From Bolinopsis microptera (lineage: Eukaryota > Ctenophora > Tentaculata > Lobata > Bolinopsidae): a stretch of DNA of 64,000 nt. A program made the position numbers and the translations under genes. The notes under the pieces were generated by a model. That model saw nothing but the letters and a program-made list of their open reading frames with translations. It was not told the DNA's origin and did no database searches. Positions 24,401 through 35,625 of this stretch are shown here, one piece after another. Location: positions 12,427,453 to 12,491,452 of the forward strand of contig NC_087084.1 in assembly GCF_026151205.1 (NCBI RefSeq), written 5' to 3'. The first letter of the stretch is position 1; each line of letters begins with the position of its first letter.

Positions 24401-25771
24401 CTGGAGCACGAGGAGCTGATGGTAATAAGGGACAGCCGGGGTTGGAGGGATTCACCCCTAGTAATGCTCCTGCTGGTCCACCTGTAAGATTTTTGTTATT
24501 TGTTACTTGCATGCTACTTATTTTCTATTTTGGTCTTTGTTGTTTGTTTCTTTGCTTATAGTTGCTACTTAACATTTTGGTCAAAGAAACACACATCAGG
24601 ATAACGGAAATGAGTTTACAAATAAATTCGCAAAATGATTAAAATGCCCAGAGGTAACACTATACAACCAGGGGTTTATAGGCTCCCGAGGTGATCAGGG
24701 AGACAAGGGTAAGACTGGTTACACTGGCACACCTGGAGACGAGGGAAAGTGTGGTGACAGTGGTCTGCCAGGTCAGTCTGGAACATTCAACATGTACACA
24801 AATGTCAGCAGACATCCTGTTTTATTGTAAAGTGGATTTCAAAGTGGATTTCACTATTTCATCAAGATTTCACCAATATTTACCGATATTTCTCACCATG
24901 TCAGGTGAAGTGGAGTCTACACCAGAACAGCTTGCAGGAGAACCAGGAGAACCAGGAGAAGCTGGAGGCAAGGGTAGCGTTTTAAACACCCAATACGCTC
25001 AAATACAGACATACGCATTCCACTCCCAGACCAACTCGTTTCAGGCGTGTCCAAGTGGTATGTTACCTGTACTTACTTGTACGTAGTAGTTACCTTATGG
25101 ACCTTTTAATTCTCTGTTGACAATTGACATGAATAGTGAAATCAGCGCTAAGTTTAAAAATAAAATCTTTGAAGCCTAAAGTGACAACCAAAAGCCCTCC
25201 TTAACTTTACTTAAGACCACATGCCTGGATTATTGCGTCTCAGGAATGACGGAGAAATTATGCGGGGATTCAGTTTCCACTACTTTGACTCCTCCTCTGG
25301 TAGTGGGACATGGAGTACCTCTCAGCAACCGGGCACTTCCTGTATGGCCACCTTCTCTATCCAGCCTGTTATGGAGTGCACGACTAACACGTGTGAGGTA
25401 AGAGTAAAAATAGGAAATTACCTGTACTTACCTGTACTAACCTGTAGGCTGTACTTACCTGTACTCACCTGTACTTACCCGTACTTACCTGTACTTACCT
25501 GTACTTACTGTGCACCACCAATTATACTTGTAATTCTAACCATCAGGTAAAATTAAATTAAAAACTTCAGACCCCTTCGGACCCCCGCCTTATACAATTA
25601 TACATGAGGCGGCACTGATTCGTTAACGTGCTTACTTTTAAACTTTAAATCACCAAGGTAAAAGGCGACGACTCTTCCCTGTGGATGCCAGTAGGTGACA
25701 TCCGTGAAGACATGTCTGCCATCAGAGTACTACCCTCAAGAGGAACATATTGTCGGGGGCAAGGAGAATGA
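6486..25771 (+). CDS. Collagen IV alpha chain, gene B (frameshifted, NC1 truncated)
   Basis: Exons: 6486-6610, 6894-7098, 7375-7474, 8049-8173, 16962-17033, 17208-17316, 17421-17545, 17654-17770, 17901-18053, 18180-18269, 18416-18595, 18793-18898, 19066-19222, 19381-19507, 19702-19805, 20089-20182, 20322-20444, 21273-21376, 21528-21722, 22013-22183, 22306-22539, 22675-22956, 23136-23322, 23437-23549, 23726-23813, 23921-24099, 24241-24483, 24672-24771, 24905-25057, 25216-25397, 25658-25771. The ATG at 6486 gives signal peptide [18 protein letters not shown], a Tyr/Gly-rich stretch, [22 protein letters not shown], then the Gly-X-Y helix. About 1485 residues would result if exon 13 were in frame. 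As given, exon 13 lacks one G in the run at 19169-19171 and meets TGA at once. The first C4 repeat is present ([26 protein letters not shown]); a stop at 25769 follows and the second C4 repeat is only a relic downstream. Either a decaying gene or a truncated chain; the exon 13 lesion could be a sequencing error. Confidence 0.85.
6833..6895 (+). repeat. Triplicated 21-bp splice acceptor before gene B exon 2
   Basis: Three head-to-tail 21-bp copies (6833-6853, 6854-6874, 6875-6895) each carry ATTAACTCATTTCCC followed by the acceptor position. Copies 1 and 3 keep CACAG; copy 2 has GCAT instead. Exon 2 begins at 6894, using copy 3. Using copy 1 would bring TAA into frame two codons later, so only the last acceptor is productive. 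Confidence 0.85.
8314..8342. repeat. Perfect 29-bp palindrome in gene B intron 4
   Basis: Two 14-base arms (CGAGGGCGAACTCA and its complement) flank a single C. The arms are GC-rich within an AT-rich intron and lie about 140 bases after the exon 4 donor. It could be a hairpin in the pre-mRNA or the remnant of a fold-back insertion. No function can be read from it. Confidence 0.8.
8530..11006. mobile_element. 2.48-kb DNA transposon with 35-bp terminal inverted repeats
   Basis: The ends are perfect inverted repeats of 35 bases (GGACACGTTCATTTGAGTTT onward at 8530-8564, mirrored at 10972-11006), flanked by a TTAT direct repeat at 8526-8529 and 11007-11010. No transposase-length reading frame is present, so it is non-autonomous. 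Inside are at least eight copies of a TGTGACAAAGTAAAC-like motif, for example 9241, 9836, 10142, 10473 and 10633. Copies near the left end (8865, 9142) face the opposite way. A block of about 302 bp is tandemly duplicated (about 9602-9903 and 9904-10205). Repeated motifs near the ends are typical of transposase-binding sites. The superfamily is not assigned. Confidence 0.85.
11402..14782 (-). CDS. LDLa-repeat class A GPCR nested antisense in collagen gene B
   Basis: Two exons, 14782-14662 and 14523-11402, join in frame to 1080 residues plus stop. The ATG at 14782 begins signal peptide [19 protein letters not shown]. Residues about 40-655 form a Cys-rich ectodomain with several LDLa modules; the clearest has [16 protein letters not shown], others read [15 protein letters not shown] and [14 protein letters not shown]. 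No leucine-rich repeats are seen. Seven membrane segments follow from about residue 655. Rhodopsin-class marks include TRIFGI in place of DRY, CWVPF in TM6 and NSVINPLIY in TM7 (about residue 1003). The loop between TM4 and TM5 is long, roughly 90 residues, and carries DGVCLF, whose Cys probably pairs with one before TM3. The layout recalls relaxin-receptor/GRL101-type receptors without LRRs. Ligand unknown. It lies wholly inside intron 4 of collagen gene B on the opposite strand. Confidence 0.9.
16038..16072. repeat. 16-bp-arm inverted repeat in gene B intron 4
   Basis: Arms CTTCAGTTTTAAAATT (16038-16053) and its exact complement (16057-16072) enclose AAA. It is AT-rich, so a simple cruciform or hairpin is the safest reading. 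No protein or RNA gene is associated. Confidence 0.75.
16317..16765 (-). pseudogene. Broken duplicate of the GPCR gene 5' end
   Basis: This stretch repeats about 14285-14740 at high identity, including the end of exon 1, the intron, and the start of exon 2. Because the intron is kept it is a DNA-level duplication, not a retrocopy. The exon 1 remnant still reads [11 protein letters not shown], against [11 protein letters not shown] in the intact gene. Exon 2 begins [15 protein letters not shown], then loses frame where the intact gene has [11 protein letters not shown]. No LDLa or membrane part follows. It also lies in intron 4 of collagen gene B. Confidence 0.88.
20613..21137. repeat. Three tandem copies of a ~173-bp unit in gene B intron 17
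   Basis: The phrase GTTCGTTAGTGTTCTCC starts at 20617, 20790 and 20962, so the unit is 172-173 bp. Copies are nearly identical over their whole length, implying recent expansion. The third has a short extra TCTGAGG-type insertion near its end. No coding content is seen. Confidence 0.9.
25420..25512. repeat. CCTGTACTTA decamer array in gene B intron 30
   Basis: About nine imperfect 10-bp units of CCTGTACTTA lie just after the donor of the exon encoding the end of the first C4 repeat. A shorter stretch of the same phrase occurs near 25064-25080 in the preceding intron. It is a simple minisatellite. Confidence 0.8.
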
Positions 25772-25948
25772 TCAGTCCGACAGGTCAGACAATTTATTTC
25801 TAGATGTGAGTTCTAAAATTTGCCTTGAGCACAGTTTTGATCCATAATGTTCAAAGATATTCCAAATCCAGAGATAGTGTAAATGATTACCCAAACTCTC
25901 TGGCTTATAAAAATAAACTGTCAGTGAGGTAACTGCATTACTTTTCAG

Positions 25949-26066
25949 GTTCTGTGTGCGAAGTCCCCCTATGCGGTGATGGCTATACACTCCGTCAGTT
26001 AGCAGTTGTACCAAGTTGCCCCTGAAAAATGGGAAGAGCTTGGTCGGTTTTAGTCTTATGTTGGTT
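25949..26066 (+). pseudogene. Relic of the second C4 (NC1) repeat of collagen gene B
   Basis: After a good acceptor (CTTTTCAG, ending 25948) one frame reads VLCAKSPYAVMAIHS, aligned with [14 protein letters not shown] of gene C and the VHSQ region of NC1 generally. It soon meets TAG. A shifted frame then reads KNGK and VGFSLML, aligned with NGK and VGWSLIM of gene C. The order and spacing fit the missing second half of gene B's NC1 domain, now broken by stops and frameshifts. The SRC part just before it is missing. Short matches, but in the expected place and order. Confidence 0.7.
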
Positions 26067-26099
26067 CGGCAATATTTTTTTTGTAACGTCAAGGGATTA

Positions 26100-28860
26100 T
26101 GTAACTTAATGACATGTTTGGTTGGTTAATTTGTACACTATCAGCCTTTTAAACTTTGGATTAGTTCATTTTGCTTTCTTCCTAATTCATATTAGTTGAG
26201 ACACTCACAATTTAGGTAAACGCTATAATTTGTATCAGCCACTTCAAACAAGCACTGTTTAATCATCAAAAGTTTTGAAAAATATATTAATTTAGATATT
26301 AATTCAGATACAGCAACAAGAGAAACCAAATAATCCACAAAACAAATATTAAGATAATACTACTTCCTTAAACCAAGAAGGAAACATGTTTAATCCCTTG
26401 TTGCCTTTTTACTCTGATCACATTTATTAACTCCACCAACTGGTGACCAGTCATCATTTCCACACACCTCCCACTGTTGCCACATGCTCTATCTGCGGAC
26501 TACATATTGTATCTGAATTGCTGTTTGAGTCGGTGAGTTCACCGGTTATTCTCGCAGCCGCCAGTATTTTATAGGTGATCATTGTCTGGTTTCATTCCGT
26601 CCTAGAAATTATAAACATAGTATCCGTCCGCAACTGCCTGACCACTTTCAGAGGATCTTTCGAAAATCCATTTAAATGTCTGTCTGACACGTTCTATTTT
26701 CATAAGATTTTACTGCCGTTAGATTGACCATGCGGAGTCTGTTTTAACTCGGTCAGGGGTTTGCTCGGGTGAGTCTACAACCCTTTAACAATACACTGAT
26801 TCAGGATCACTTGTGATTGTAATATTGCCCACATGTTCGAAGTGTTGATCGTCAAAGAATTGATAGTTGTAACCTTTGCGTGAATATTCTTGAGATACCA
26901 GCTGCTAGTTGTGAGCGCATTTTGTATTTATGGTTAAAGTTCTGAGCGAATTGGTCGGGTTTTAAGTGTTACATCCGCACGATAGTTACCGAATCAGTCG
27001 AGTCTAAGAGCCGGAACACCTGCCCCTCTATCCTTCTGATGTTAGAAATCTCAGCTGCAATAAGCAACGCACGACGGTTCTTGCTACTTGATAGGATCGT
27101 AGAGATTATACCTTTTCAAGCTAGGGTCTAACCCGTTGGGATGACCACTTGAGCGCAGACATTTAACCACATCCCCTACTCCACCACGCCCAAGTTCTCA
27201 ACGAGAGTCTCAACGTTCTCTACTTCCCCAAAACCCAGTGTAATTCTCACGTGGCCAGAGGTGTAAGAGATTGTCTCTGTTCGCTGCCTTGGGCTCCACC
27301 TCAAAGCCAGCCTGATGGTGTATTTGAGCTGGGTTGGAGGCGTTCGGTTGGAAAATGGACAATAAAAGTTCCATACCCTCGAATAATTTCCAGGTCTCGG
27401 CGTTGGGTTTAACAGAGGTTAGCCTCAATATACTGATCATCAATCGTCATCTGAACGAGGGGGACAGCAATACCACGAGGTTTATCCGCTAAGTGTCTGA
27501 GATGGGGTGGTAACACATATCTGATATATCATGTGATATCCCAGCGTAACTACTACACTCCCCGTGGTTAGCTACAGTCGTAGTGTTGGGCGTTTGCCAA
27601 TACCGATACTGCTTTTAGTCTGAACCTATCGTAGTCTAACCCGAAATATGCAGTATATTCTTCAACTTTATCTGGTTGTCATGGAAACTGCCATATCAAT
27701 CAGGACAGTCGTGAAGCCAAGTTCTCAGGTGTTCTCATCACAATTGAAGTTATTGTTCTCAACAATATAGAGGCAAGCCTCATCTTTAAAAGTGAATCAA
27801 CACGACTGACCCTTAGCCCTCCAAACTGGTGTCTAAGCTATAAAGATGGGGAGACATTCACGGTTAGGCGAAGGGTTTACTCGGTGGTAGAAACCCGAAC
27901 TTGCTGTCCAGTGTAGTTCCAGGCCTTCTGTGGGTCAGGTTAACTTCAGGTACTGATTTCTTGTGGAGGTGTGGTTTGAGCCTGTTCTTGCTACGATCTT
28001 CAGTCTTTTTAAGGCTTTTGAACATTTGTGATAGAAAAAGGTTTTCAGTAGCGCTGCGATGGTCTGTTTGTTCGTTCTACTGATGAGAAACTGATCGAGG
28101 CCTACTTTTAAATAAAAAATCGTCACAAGGGAACTAACCAAATCCGAGCGATACACAATGGATCGCCAAACTTATCTTCAATCTGATAGTTTGCATTTGA
28201 ACACGGTGCTGACATAACAAACCAGCAACAAATTATTACTATTCGTATGAACTACAATACGTGAGGTGTAGTTTTACTGATCATATAGCTGCTCCCTTTA
28301 CCATACACTCACTGGTTGATCTATGCCTACATCGCAATAGTGGTCAGTTTAGATGTATTACTGTAGTTGTACACGGTCTAGGCTTCTAGCAACCCATCCC
28401 ATGTGAATAACAAATGCGTTTTAATATCAGCCGAATGTAAATGAACTCTCGTTAATGTTTATTTTTGTTTATTTGTTTGTTTATGAACACCGACCCAATC
28501 TCCATCGGAAACTGAGGAAACTCATTTTTGCGTCGTGAATACGGGTAGTACCTGCGAGTATAATAACATCGTATATGAGTTACACATAATTGTTACTTAT
28601 TTATCAAAGTTACGATTACCACCAATAGGGGCGGGACCGTGGTGGCAGTAATAGGTGTACAGTGGAGAAAACACGGCTTCTTGTTCAAGTACTTCACCCC
28701 TCAGCTATCAGTAGATGCGTATGTCATGTAAGGTCGTTCATTACTTCATTATTACATGATGACCGAAAAAAATCACCGAAAAAAATCACCGAAAAATGTG
28801 TATCATTTATTTTTCTTTGATCTTCTGCAGTAGCATTCGCTTAAAAAGAGTAAATATGTA
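26100..28860. other. Intergenic stretch without recognised gene
   Basis: No exon chain or long reading frame can be supported. Base composition is more even than in the collagen introns. Scattered phrases, such as CCACATGTTCGA and TCTAACCCGT, recur in the same order around 30400-32400, which suggests two diverged copies of one unknown dispersed repeat. That link is weak. Confidence 0.4.
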
Positions 28861-28883
28861 TTTTTCAATGATATAAGCTAAAT

Positions 28884-29205
28884 TTATATACATTGTACAT
28901 TGTACATTGTACATTGTACATTGCATACATTGTACATTGTACATTGTACATTGCTATCATTGTACATTGATACATTGTAAATTGTACATTGCCACATTGC
29001 ATACATTGCACATTTGTCATTGTGTACATTGTACATTGTACATTGTGCATTGTGCATTGTACATTGTACATTGTACATTGTACATTGTTTATTGTACATT
29101 GTGAATTGTAAATTGTGCATTGTACATCGTACATTGTACATTGTACATTGTTTATTGTACATTGTGAATTGTACATTGTACATTGTACATTATACATTGT
29201 ACTTA
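28884..29205. repeat. ATTGTAC heptamer satellite
   Basis: About 320 bp built from a 7-bp unit, ATTGTAC, with some degenerate units such as ATTGTAA and ATTGTGC. Because seven is not a multiple of three and the unit lacks stops, it gives spurious open frames on both strands encoding MYNVQCT-like repeats. It is a microsatellite, not a gene. Confidence 0.95.
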
Positions 29206-29210
29206 TGACA

Positions 29211-30985
29211 CGAGGTAAAGAAGACTTTTCAACGACAGGTTCATGTGGGGAAGCCCAACTGCTCACTGTATGAGTCAACGCATCAGATAACAGCGTACAT
29301 CAAAGCTTCCGATTTATTCAGAAGATGGTGCGTTTAGGTTAGTGAAATACTTAATTAAGTTTCTAAAAACTATTTTATTTAATGGCCGTAGTCTAGCGAA
29401 AATACTTGAAAAAAATTTTTTAATCTATTTTGATTATAAAATATGGCGAAAATAGATTTTGCTTAAATTTGTTAAAAGTGAATAATCGTGATCTGATTTT
29501 GGCCCCCATAGGAATTTTCGATGATCGATTGGAAGACGAGTCCATTTCTTCGTTGCGCGGTATGCAGGCGAATGATAGACGTACACATCTAAAGATATTG
29601 GAAAGATATTTTGATATGGGTACAATTCATTTCAAATCAGATTCATATCTTTTTTCATCTGAACTCATGCAGTTATTATTATGATAAAAAATATGGGGTT
29701 GGATTTGGGGCTTTCGATTTTCTGTCTTCTCCCGTATTTATGAGTTTTTCATTTTCTCCTCTGATGCGATTCCGGATTACTTGTAAAATATTAGTCAATA
29801 TTCTGAAATTCATGTAGGTTTGTGATTTGTATAATGGACTACACCGCCGATTTAAACGAATTATCAGTGGCGGAAAAATATAGTTTTAGCTTTCTTTTTA
29901 CATTTGAATTTGTTTTATGATGTTTTTATATCCTTTTGTGATGATTACTGAAAAATAGTTTGATTGATTAATTTATATATCTAAATTTTCAACATCTGGG
30001 TGGGTTTTAATAACAAGCCGTTCTTGTTATGGTTAATGGAGACGATTCAGAGTTAAGATTGTGCAAAGGGTACCAGATCTTTTGCTATCAAACCATTAAA
30101 AATCAGAAATATTTTTATTGTTTTTTAGCAGATAAATTTTCAATCGATTTTTAATACAGTAAACAAGCAAAACAGTTATTATCAAATCCTCAAATAAAAT
30201 GAATAAAGCTGCTAAAGTCTCAAAGAATCCATTTTATGTTTAGTGGTTGAAGTTATACAATTATGTTAAATTGCGGATGTCAATTTAAATGGAAAATGGA
30301 CATTAACATAACCAATATTTATTCTGTGAAATAAAAATATTCAAACCCTCCACCAGGAGGTTCTATATAAAATCCACCTTTGTTCAACGTTTACAACATA
30401 CGCCAACTATTCAACTCCACCCATAACTTTCCTGATCATCTCCACACATTATTAGTAGGGAGATGTTGCATCTGATGGTTGACTGCTATCAAAAGCCAAA
30501 CTGTTGTTGGGGGGAGGGGACCCTCTCCTACTGATCCACGTACAGGTCCAGATAGAAGAGATGGGCTTTTGGTCTCCGCTGGAGAGAGTGTTTATTAACA
30601 TTAAGTTATTAAAAAGAAATTAATTAAGTTGTTAAGGAAAGATGCTATTAAGCTAAGAATAAATTAGACCCGTTGTGTTAATATTTTGGTCTAAGTGGTA
30701 ACTGATTGGCAGAGCTGCTAAATTATGAAGCATTGAGTCGCATTTTATTGCTTGTTCAGAGACCTAGAGAATCTAAGTACGAACGCAACTAATGTAGTTC
30801 ACTCAAATCATTGCTATTGAATTTCTGCTTCAGAATTTAATACGTAAGTAACTAAAGATAAGTAATTAGATAATAGGTAACCATTAAATAAGTTAAAAAG
30901 TATAAACAACAAACTGTGAGTGAGCACCCAGCAAGTAGGATATAATATACATCAGTTAGAGATCGTAACACCCCGAGGACTCCCA
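29211..30985. other. Intergenic stretch without recognised gene
   Basis: AT-rich DNA with only short open frames of no recognisable similarity. No splice-linked exons, RNA gene or terminal repeats are visible. Confidence 0.4.
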
Positions 30986-31050
30986 ACCCCCACCCCCCCC
31001 CGCCCCCCCCCCCCCCCCCGCCCCCCCCCCCACCCCCCCCCCCCCCCCCC

Positions 31051-31082
<32 letters not shown>
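30986..31082. repeat. ~95-bp poly-C tract
   Basis: Nearly pure C with isolated A and G between 30986 and 31082; the complement is poly-G and would encode a meaningless polyglycine frame. Such tracts form quadruplex or i-motif structures and are hard to sequence, so exact length is unreliable. Confidence 0.92.
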
Positions 31083-33850
31083 AGCAGAGATACCCATGAG
31101 ATGTGGCAGTCCGCAATGTCAATATTTACTTAGCCACCACCCAGGGTTTGAAGGTGGCAGTGATCGAGCCGCACTCTGTGTCAGGTCCCAACTTTGTTCT
31201 ATGAGATAATATTAACAAGGCCACCTGTTGGCGTTCTGGCAGCTGATTGCGAAATCACCCACATGTTCGATTGGGTGATCAAACAGTTTGAAAATGATAA
31301 GTACCGTGGCGTTATTCTAAATACCAATCATTAATCCCTCTCACATTTAGTTGTAATTGAAGGACTTTGAAATTAGTCAGCTGTTTTGAATATATCACCT
31401 CTAAGCCTCTGAGAAGTAGGTCGACTGTATCAACCCTCTCGCTATCTTTACGGTTTTTCATAACATTTACAATCTCCCCAGCTGTCTCATGAAAGTCTAA
31501 ACTTTTTTATCTCGCGATTATTAACATTTGTACCTACTCAAGTTAGGTCCAACCCGTTTCGGATGGGTTATTTGCCCAACCAAACAATGACCATTAATCC
31601 CCCAGCACACGTCCAGGCCCGCAAAGATAGACGCTAATTCCACACCCCACGAACCTTTTATAGATTTGGCGGAGGCCACAGTTTAAGAATGTTGTGTTCT
31701 TGGCAACCATAGCACACCTCCGCCTATCACAGGGGTGGAAAGGGTGTGTTCTCGTAGTTTTCTTGAGATAAAGTCAGTGAAGGCCAATCTTGATATCCTC
31801 TGATCATCTTCCAAGAATAAGGCGTTTATCTTACAGAGGTTGGTACTTGTCATATTCATCATCCATAATCACTGAAAAAGAGGCCACCGCTATTCCTTCG
31901 GTTTTTGTGAGACAGAGTTGCAAGCAAAACAAGGTTGAGCCCACATTTCTGATACAACCCTGTGGGCTGTCAAGAATGGCCACCACGTCTCCTGCAGCTG
32001 CTTGATCCCAAAAGTCTAGCATTAGTAGCGATACCAACACTGCTGTTTCTCTGTACCCCACCATCTTAATCCAGCACAACTGCTGAAAGTGTTTGAAGCC
32101 CATCCTGCCACTGGTGGTTCTGGAAGCCTTCCGTCATCACACAGGATGATCTCGATGGAGAGAGATGGACTGGAGTTCGGAACACTAAAGTGGTCAAATG
32201 TCCTCTACAGTATAGACAGTAGTTCATCTTTTAAAGGAGGATGACGACACTAAACTTTACTAGAATATTCTCCCTCAAGGGATCTCAAGCCAATGTTCTG
32301 TCGAACACTGGTTTACAAGGTGGTATAAAGCCCGTGTTTGTTGCTCCCAGATGAAGGTTATGTTCCGCCCTGATAAAGAGATTCTAGTCTTCTGATTAGT
32401 TGTCTGCACTTGTTTTCAGTGTTATTTGTTTCATGCTTCAGCCAAGTTTAAGTGCCTTTGATTGAAAGTTTTAATTGACATGGCTTTTTTGAACGTGTTA
32501 TCTGAAAACGGCCTGATTTTTTTTCAATCGTTGACGTTGAAGCGTCCAATTTGCTACCGATGCTAGCCCCAAAGCAAAAGGGCCACAAAAATTAAAAGAA
32601 AAGAAGAAGCATCTTCTGTATCCACTAAACGCCTCTCCAATGCTTGGACGTATGCAACACATTTGATTCGTCGAGGTGGCGAAACCGACAAAACATTCCC
32701 GTTCTTCATTTTAACAACCACGTGTTTTCCTCTTCACTTCTAACAATTAAAATTGACTATCGCGCAACGTGAGAAAATACACGGATTAATAATAAACAAG
32801 GGTGATAAGTTGTACTGTTGGTTAGTGTTGAACCTCACTAAACTATTACTTACAGCTTTTTCCGCTACAGCTGTATCCACTAACTCTATATCACTATGTC
32901 CTATAATTTAATTATTTGGATATAACCTGCACTTCTTTGGTGCGGTTATAGTGTTCCTTTCTGGTGAATTACACGCTTTTTAGTGATTATAGAGATGGTA
33001 CTATAGATGGTATTATAGCAGAGAGTTGTCCTTGTCATGGAGGACCAAACTCATACAAACGTTGAAGGACACGACTTGAGTGTTGATATTTCCAAGCGAG
33101 AAACGTCGAGGTAAAGTAAATACAGATTGTGGCAACAAGAAAAGTAGATTAATGTGAACTGTGAAGTAGTGAAGTAATGCCGCTACATGAATTACACGAA
33201 GAACATTGGGAGAATGACGCATGAGAAAACTGAGGTAGACTGTTTGCGTATTAGAACTTTAGAACATCGCTAATAGTTTTGGGAAAATGTGGACTATAGA
33301 ACGCGCTAAATTATTAACAAAACGCGCTAATGTTTTGAAAGACAAGTTATTAATTGATAATATAAAATCTCAGATAAAATCACGTGTAAAACTTGTTAGA
33401 AAAGTGCACGCGGCTCGTGTATCAGTTTATAATTATATCCACCTTAAACTGACGTTAAACACGCCACAAACTATACGATTACGAACACACGATCACAAAT
33501 TCCCACACTGCTCAAATTTTTGGGGCGCTAAACTGTTAAACTGTAACTATTACAAGAAACGGTACACCATATTATTATAACTGACACTACATCTCTTAAT
33601 GGTTCCCACGGCTCAAGGAATGCTACATATCATTTTTCGGCCTACCCCTATACCACGCCCGGCAATACGATTGGCTGACTGAACTGACATTGAACACGTG
33701 ACGCGCGCTCGCGCCTAGGCTGCGTGGATATATATATTTATACCTTTATCCCACTAGTACTACCAATTACTACTTTACCTACTAATTACCTTTGGATCAC
33801 GAAAAATGATAATTAAATAATTTAAATAATCATAATTATATTATTTGAAC
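31083..33850. other. Intergenic stretch without recognised gene
   Basis: Contains only short open frames, including one on the minus strand near 31831-32103 and one on the plus strand near 33287-33580. Neither shows a known domain or credible splice context. A CACGTG occurs near 33694, beside a GC-rich spot followed by a TATATATA stretch, but no gene is seen downstream. Confidence 0.4.
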
Positions 33851-33851
33851 T

Positions 33852-34240
33852 TTCTAATTTGGTACATAGAAATTTTCAGTTTCTATGTACCAAATTTGAG
33901 ATATCACCTTAAACACAAAAAAATATCTCCAATTCGGTGGTTTGCGGTAGTGGTACCAAGGCATATATCATTATATCTTTAAGACAAATAATTTGTGCAA
34001 GTTTGGGTGAATTTTTATGTGCCAAATTTGAGATATCACCTTAAAGTTAAACACAAAATCATCTCCAATTCGGTAGGTTGTAGTAGTCGGTACCAATGGC
34101 CATATTTTTGGAGATCAGAAATTACGATTTCTTGAAACTTTCTAGGTAGTTAGAATTAGATAGCTTTAAGACAATAAATTTGTCAGTTTGGGTGAATTTC
34201 TATGTGCCAAATTTTGAGATATCATCTTCAAACCAAGGAA
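33852..34240. repeat. Diverged tandem repeat with terminal hairpin
   Basis: A phrase like TATGTGCCAAATTTGAGATA begins near 33882, 34017 and 34201, followed each time by similar sequence including CTCCAATTCGGT and GGTACCAA. Just before the first copy, GGTACATAGAAA and its complement flank a 7-base loop (33860-33890). Units are 135 to 184 bp apart. Probably an old tandem repeat or transposon remnant. Confidence 0.65.
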
Positions 34241-35050
34241 AATAGTGCTGTCGGACAGATGTCTCTGTCGGACAGATGTCGTGTTACCTTTCTGATTATG
34301 TCAATATTATTCTAATTCACCGGAAACTTCTACCACGAAAGCTTAGTTTGATATAAAGATCAAACGATGTTATATCGTTCGATCCTTATTTATAAAAACT
34401 ATGTGTATATATTCAAGTGGGAAAGGCAAGTAATTGGTCAAGGTTAAGCAAACAAATCGATTAATATGTGTTAGACTTAGAAGGGTATTTTGTATCAGTA
34501 TTACACGGTAAACTGTAAAGTCTCAACTTGACAGTGTCGTTCACGGAGCACGGGTGTACTGTGTGGCCCAGTGTCGGTTGTATTTCCTGCCAGTACCCTA
34601 TGTCCTCCAAAGGCTGAATATCCGTACCCGACTCTAGTTCTAGATATCATGATACTTTAACTCAACCAAGTGTGATCTGGCAGCGAAACATTCAAGTTGC
34701 TGAAGCACTTTATTTCAACTCCCGTTGAGATTTATCTTAACATGGCTGCAAACCTAGTTCTACAGCATTGTCAACTTACAATTTCAACCATCATTGAGTT
34801 ATTTGTTCTCACAGCAGGATGCGTTTGTTAAATGGTATAAACTGCAAAATAATATTAGATTGTAAAAGTATAAACCATTCCGTTTGTATAAACCATTCCG
34901 TTGACCACTATGTCGGCCACTCCGTTCAATAAATCATTTAGCTAACCACTAAGCCACAGGACACGCCGGAATCGAGGTGAACTTTGACCATCCGAGGTTG
35001 ACACTTGCCGGGATTTCCTCGTCTCAGTTGTGGCTTAGAGTCATGACAAC

Positions 35051-35166
35051 CACGTGACAACCACGTGATAACCACGTGACAACCACGTGGTAACCATGTA
35101 TGAGCACTTGGACACGTGACAGGTTTGTTTACTTTTTGTAAATACACTTTACTCATATAGCACGTG
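35051..35166. promoter_or_regulatory. Six CACGTG motifs upstream of collagen gene C
   Basis: CACGTG occurs at 35051, 35062, 35073, 35084, 35113 and 35161. The first four sit exactly 11 bases apart in a small tandem repeat of CCACGTGACAA-like units, so all face the same side of the helix. The cluster is about 460 bases before the start codon of gene C. It parallels the four-site cluster between genes A and B, suggesting shared control by a bHLH-type factor. Inference from motif alone. Confidence 0.6.
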
Positions 35167-35625
35167 ATTGGGTAAAATAACAAGCACCCGATTGATCGGT
35201 GCTACTGAACGTGGCGAAATGGTAAGCCGCGGATATTTTTGTTAAATGGTATAAGTTGACGATTAAAAGACATAGTGATAGACAGTGTATTGCTTTGTCT
35301 TTATGTCGAGCTCCTTTTTATTTTAAATTTCGAAAATTTGTTATTCAATTACCGTCTTTCCTAGTTTAATAATTTATTAATTTTAAGTTTAAAGTTTTAA
35401 CTCACGTTTTTATAACAAACCATTTGTTACTTTTATTAATATTAGGAGCATTTTAAAAGTGTGACTTATTTAATAAGCTCAACATGTTGACTTTCGTCAG
35501 TAAGCAACCGAAACTACCGAAAGTTACCTTAAAAACGTGCTTCTATTTATACATTCCAACCAGCACTGATAATTTAATATTAAGTGAATGGTGTTACTCG
35601 AACGCTGCCACCTAAGCTCGCAAAC

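Noticed and set aside
28865-29278. Open frames encoding MYNVQCT heptapeptide repeats on both strands
   Set aside because: Produced by a 7-bp satellite without stop codons; no start context, splice sites or homology.
30852-31097. Polyglycine reading frame
   Set aside because: It is the complement of the poly-C tract, with unreliable length.
26400-32400. Two ~2-kb copies of one element (26400-28250 and 30400-32400)
   Set aside because: Only short phrases match in order; without an alignment the similarity is too weak to call.
33287-33580. 97-codon plus-strand frame as a gene
   Set aside because: Lysine-rich, no recognisable domain, no splice partners or promoter context; likely chance.
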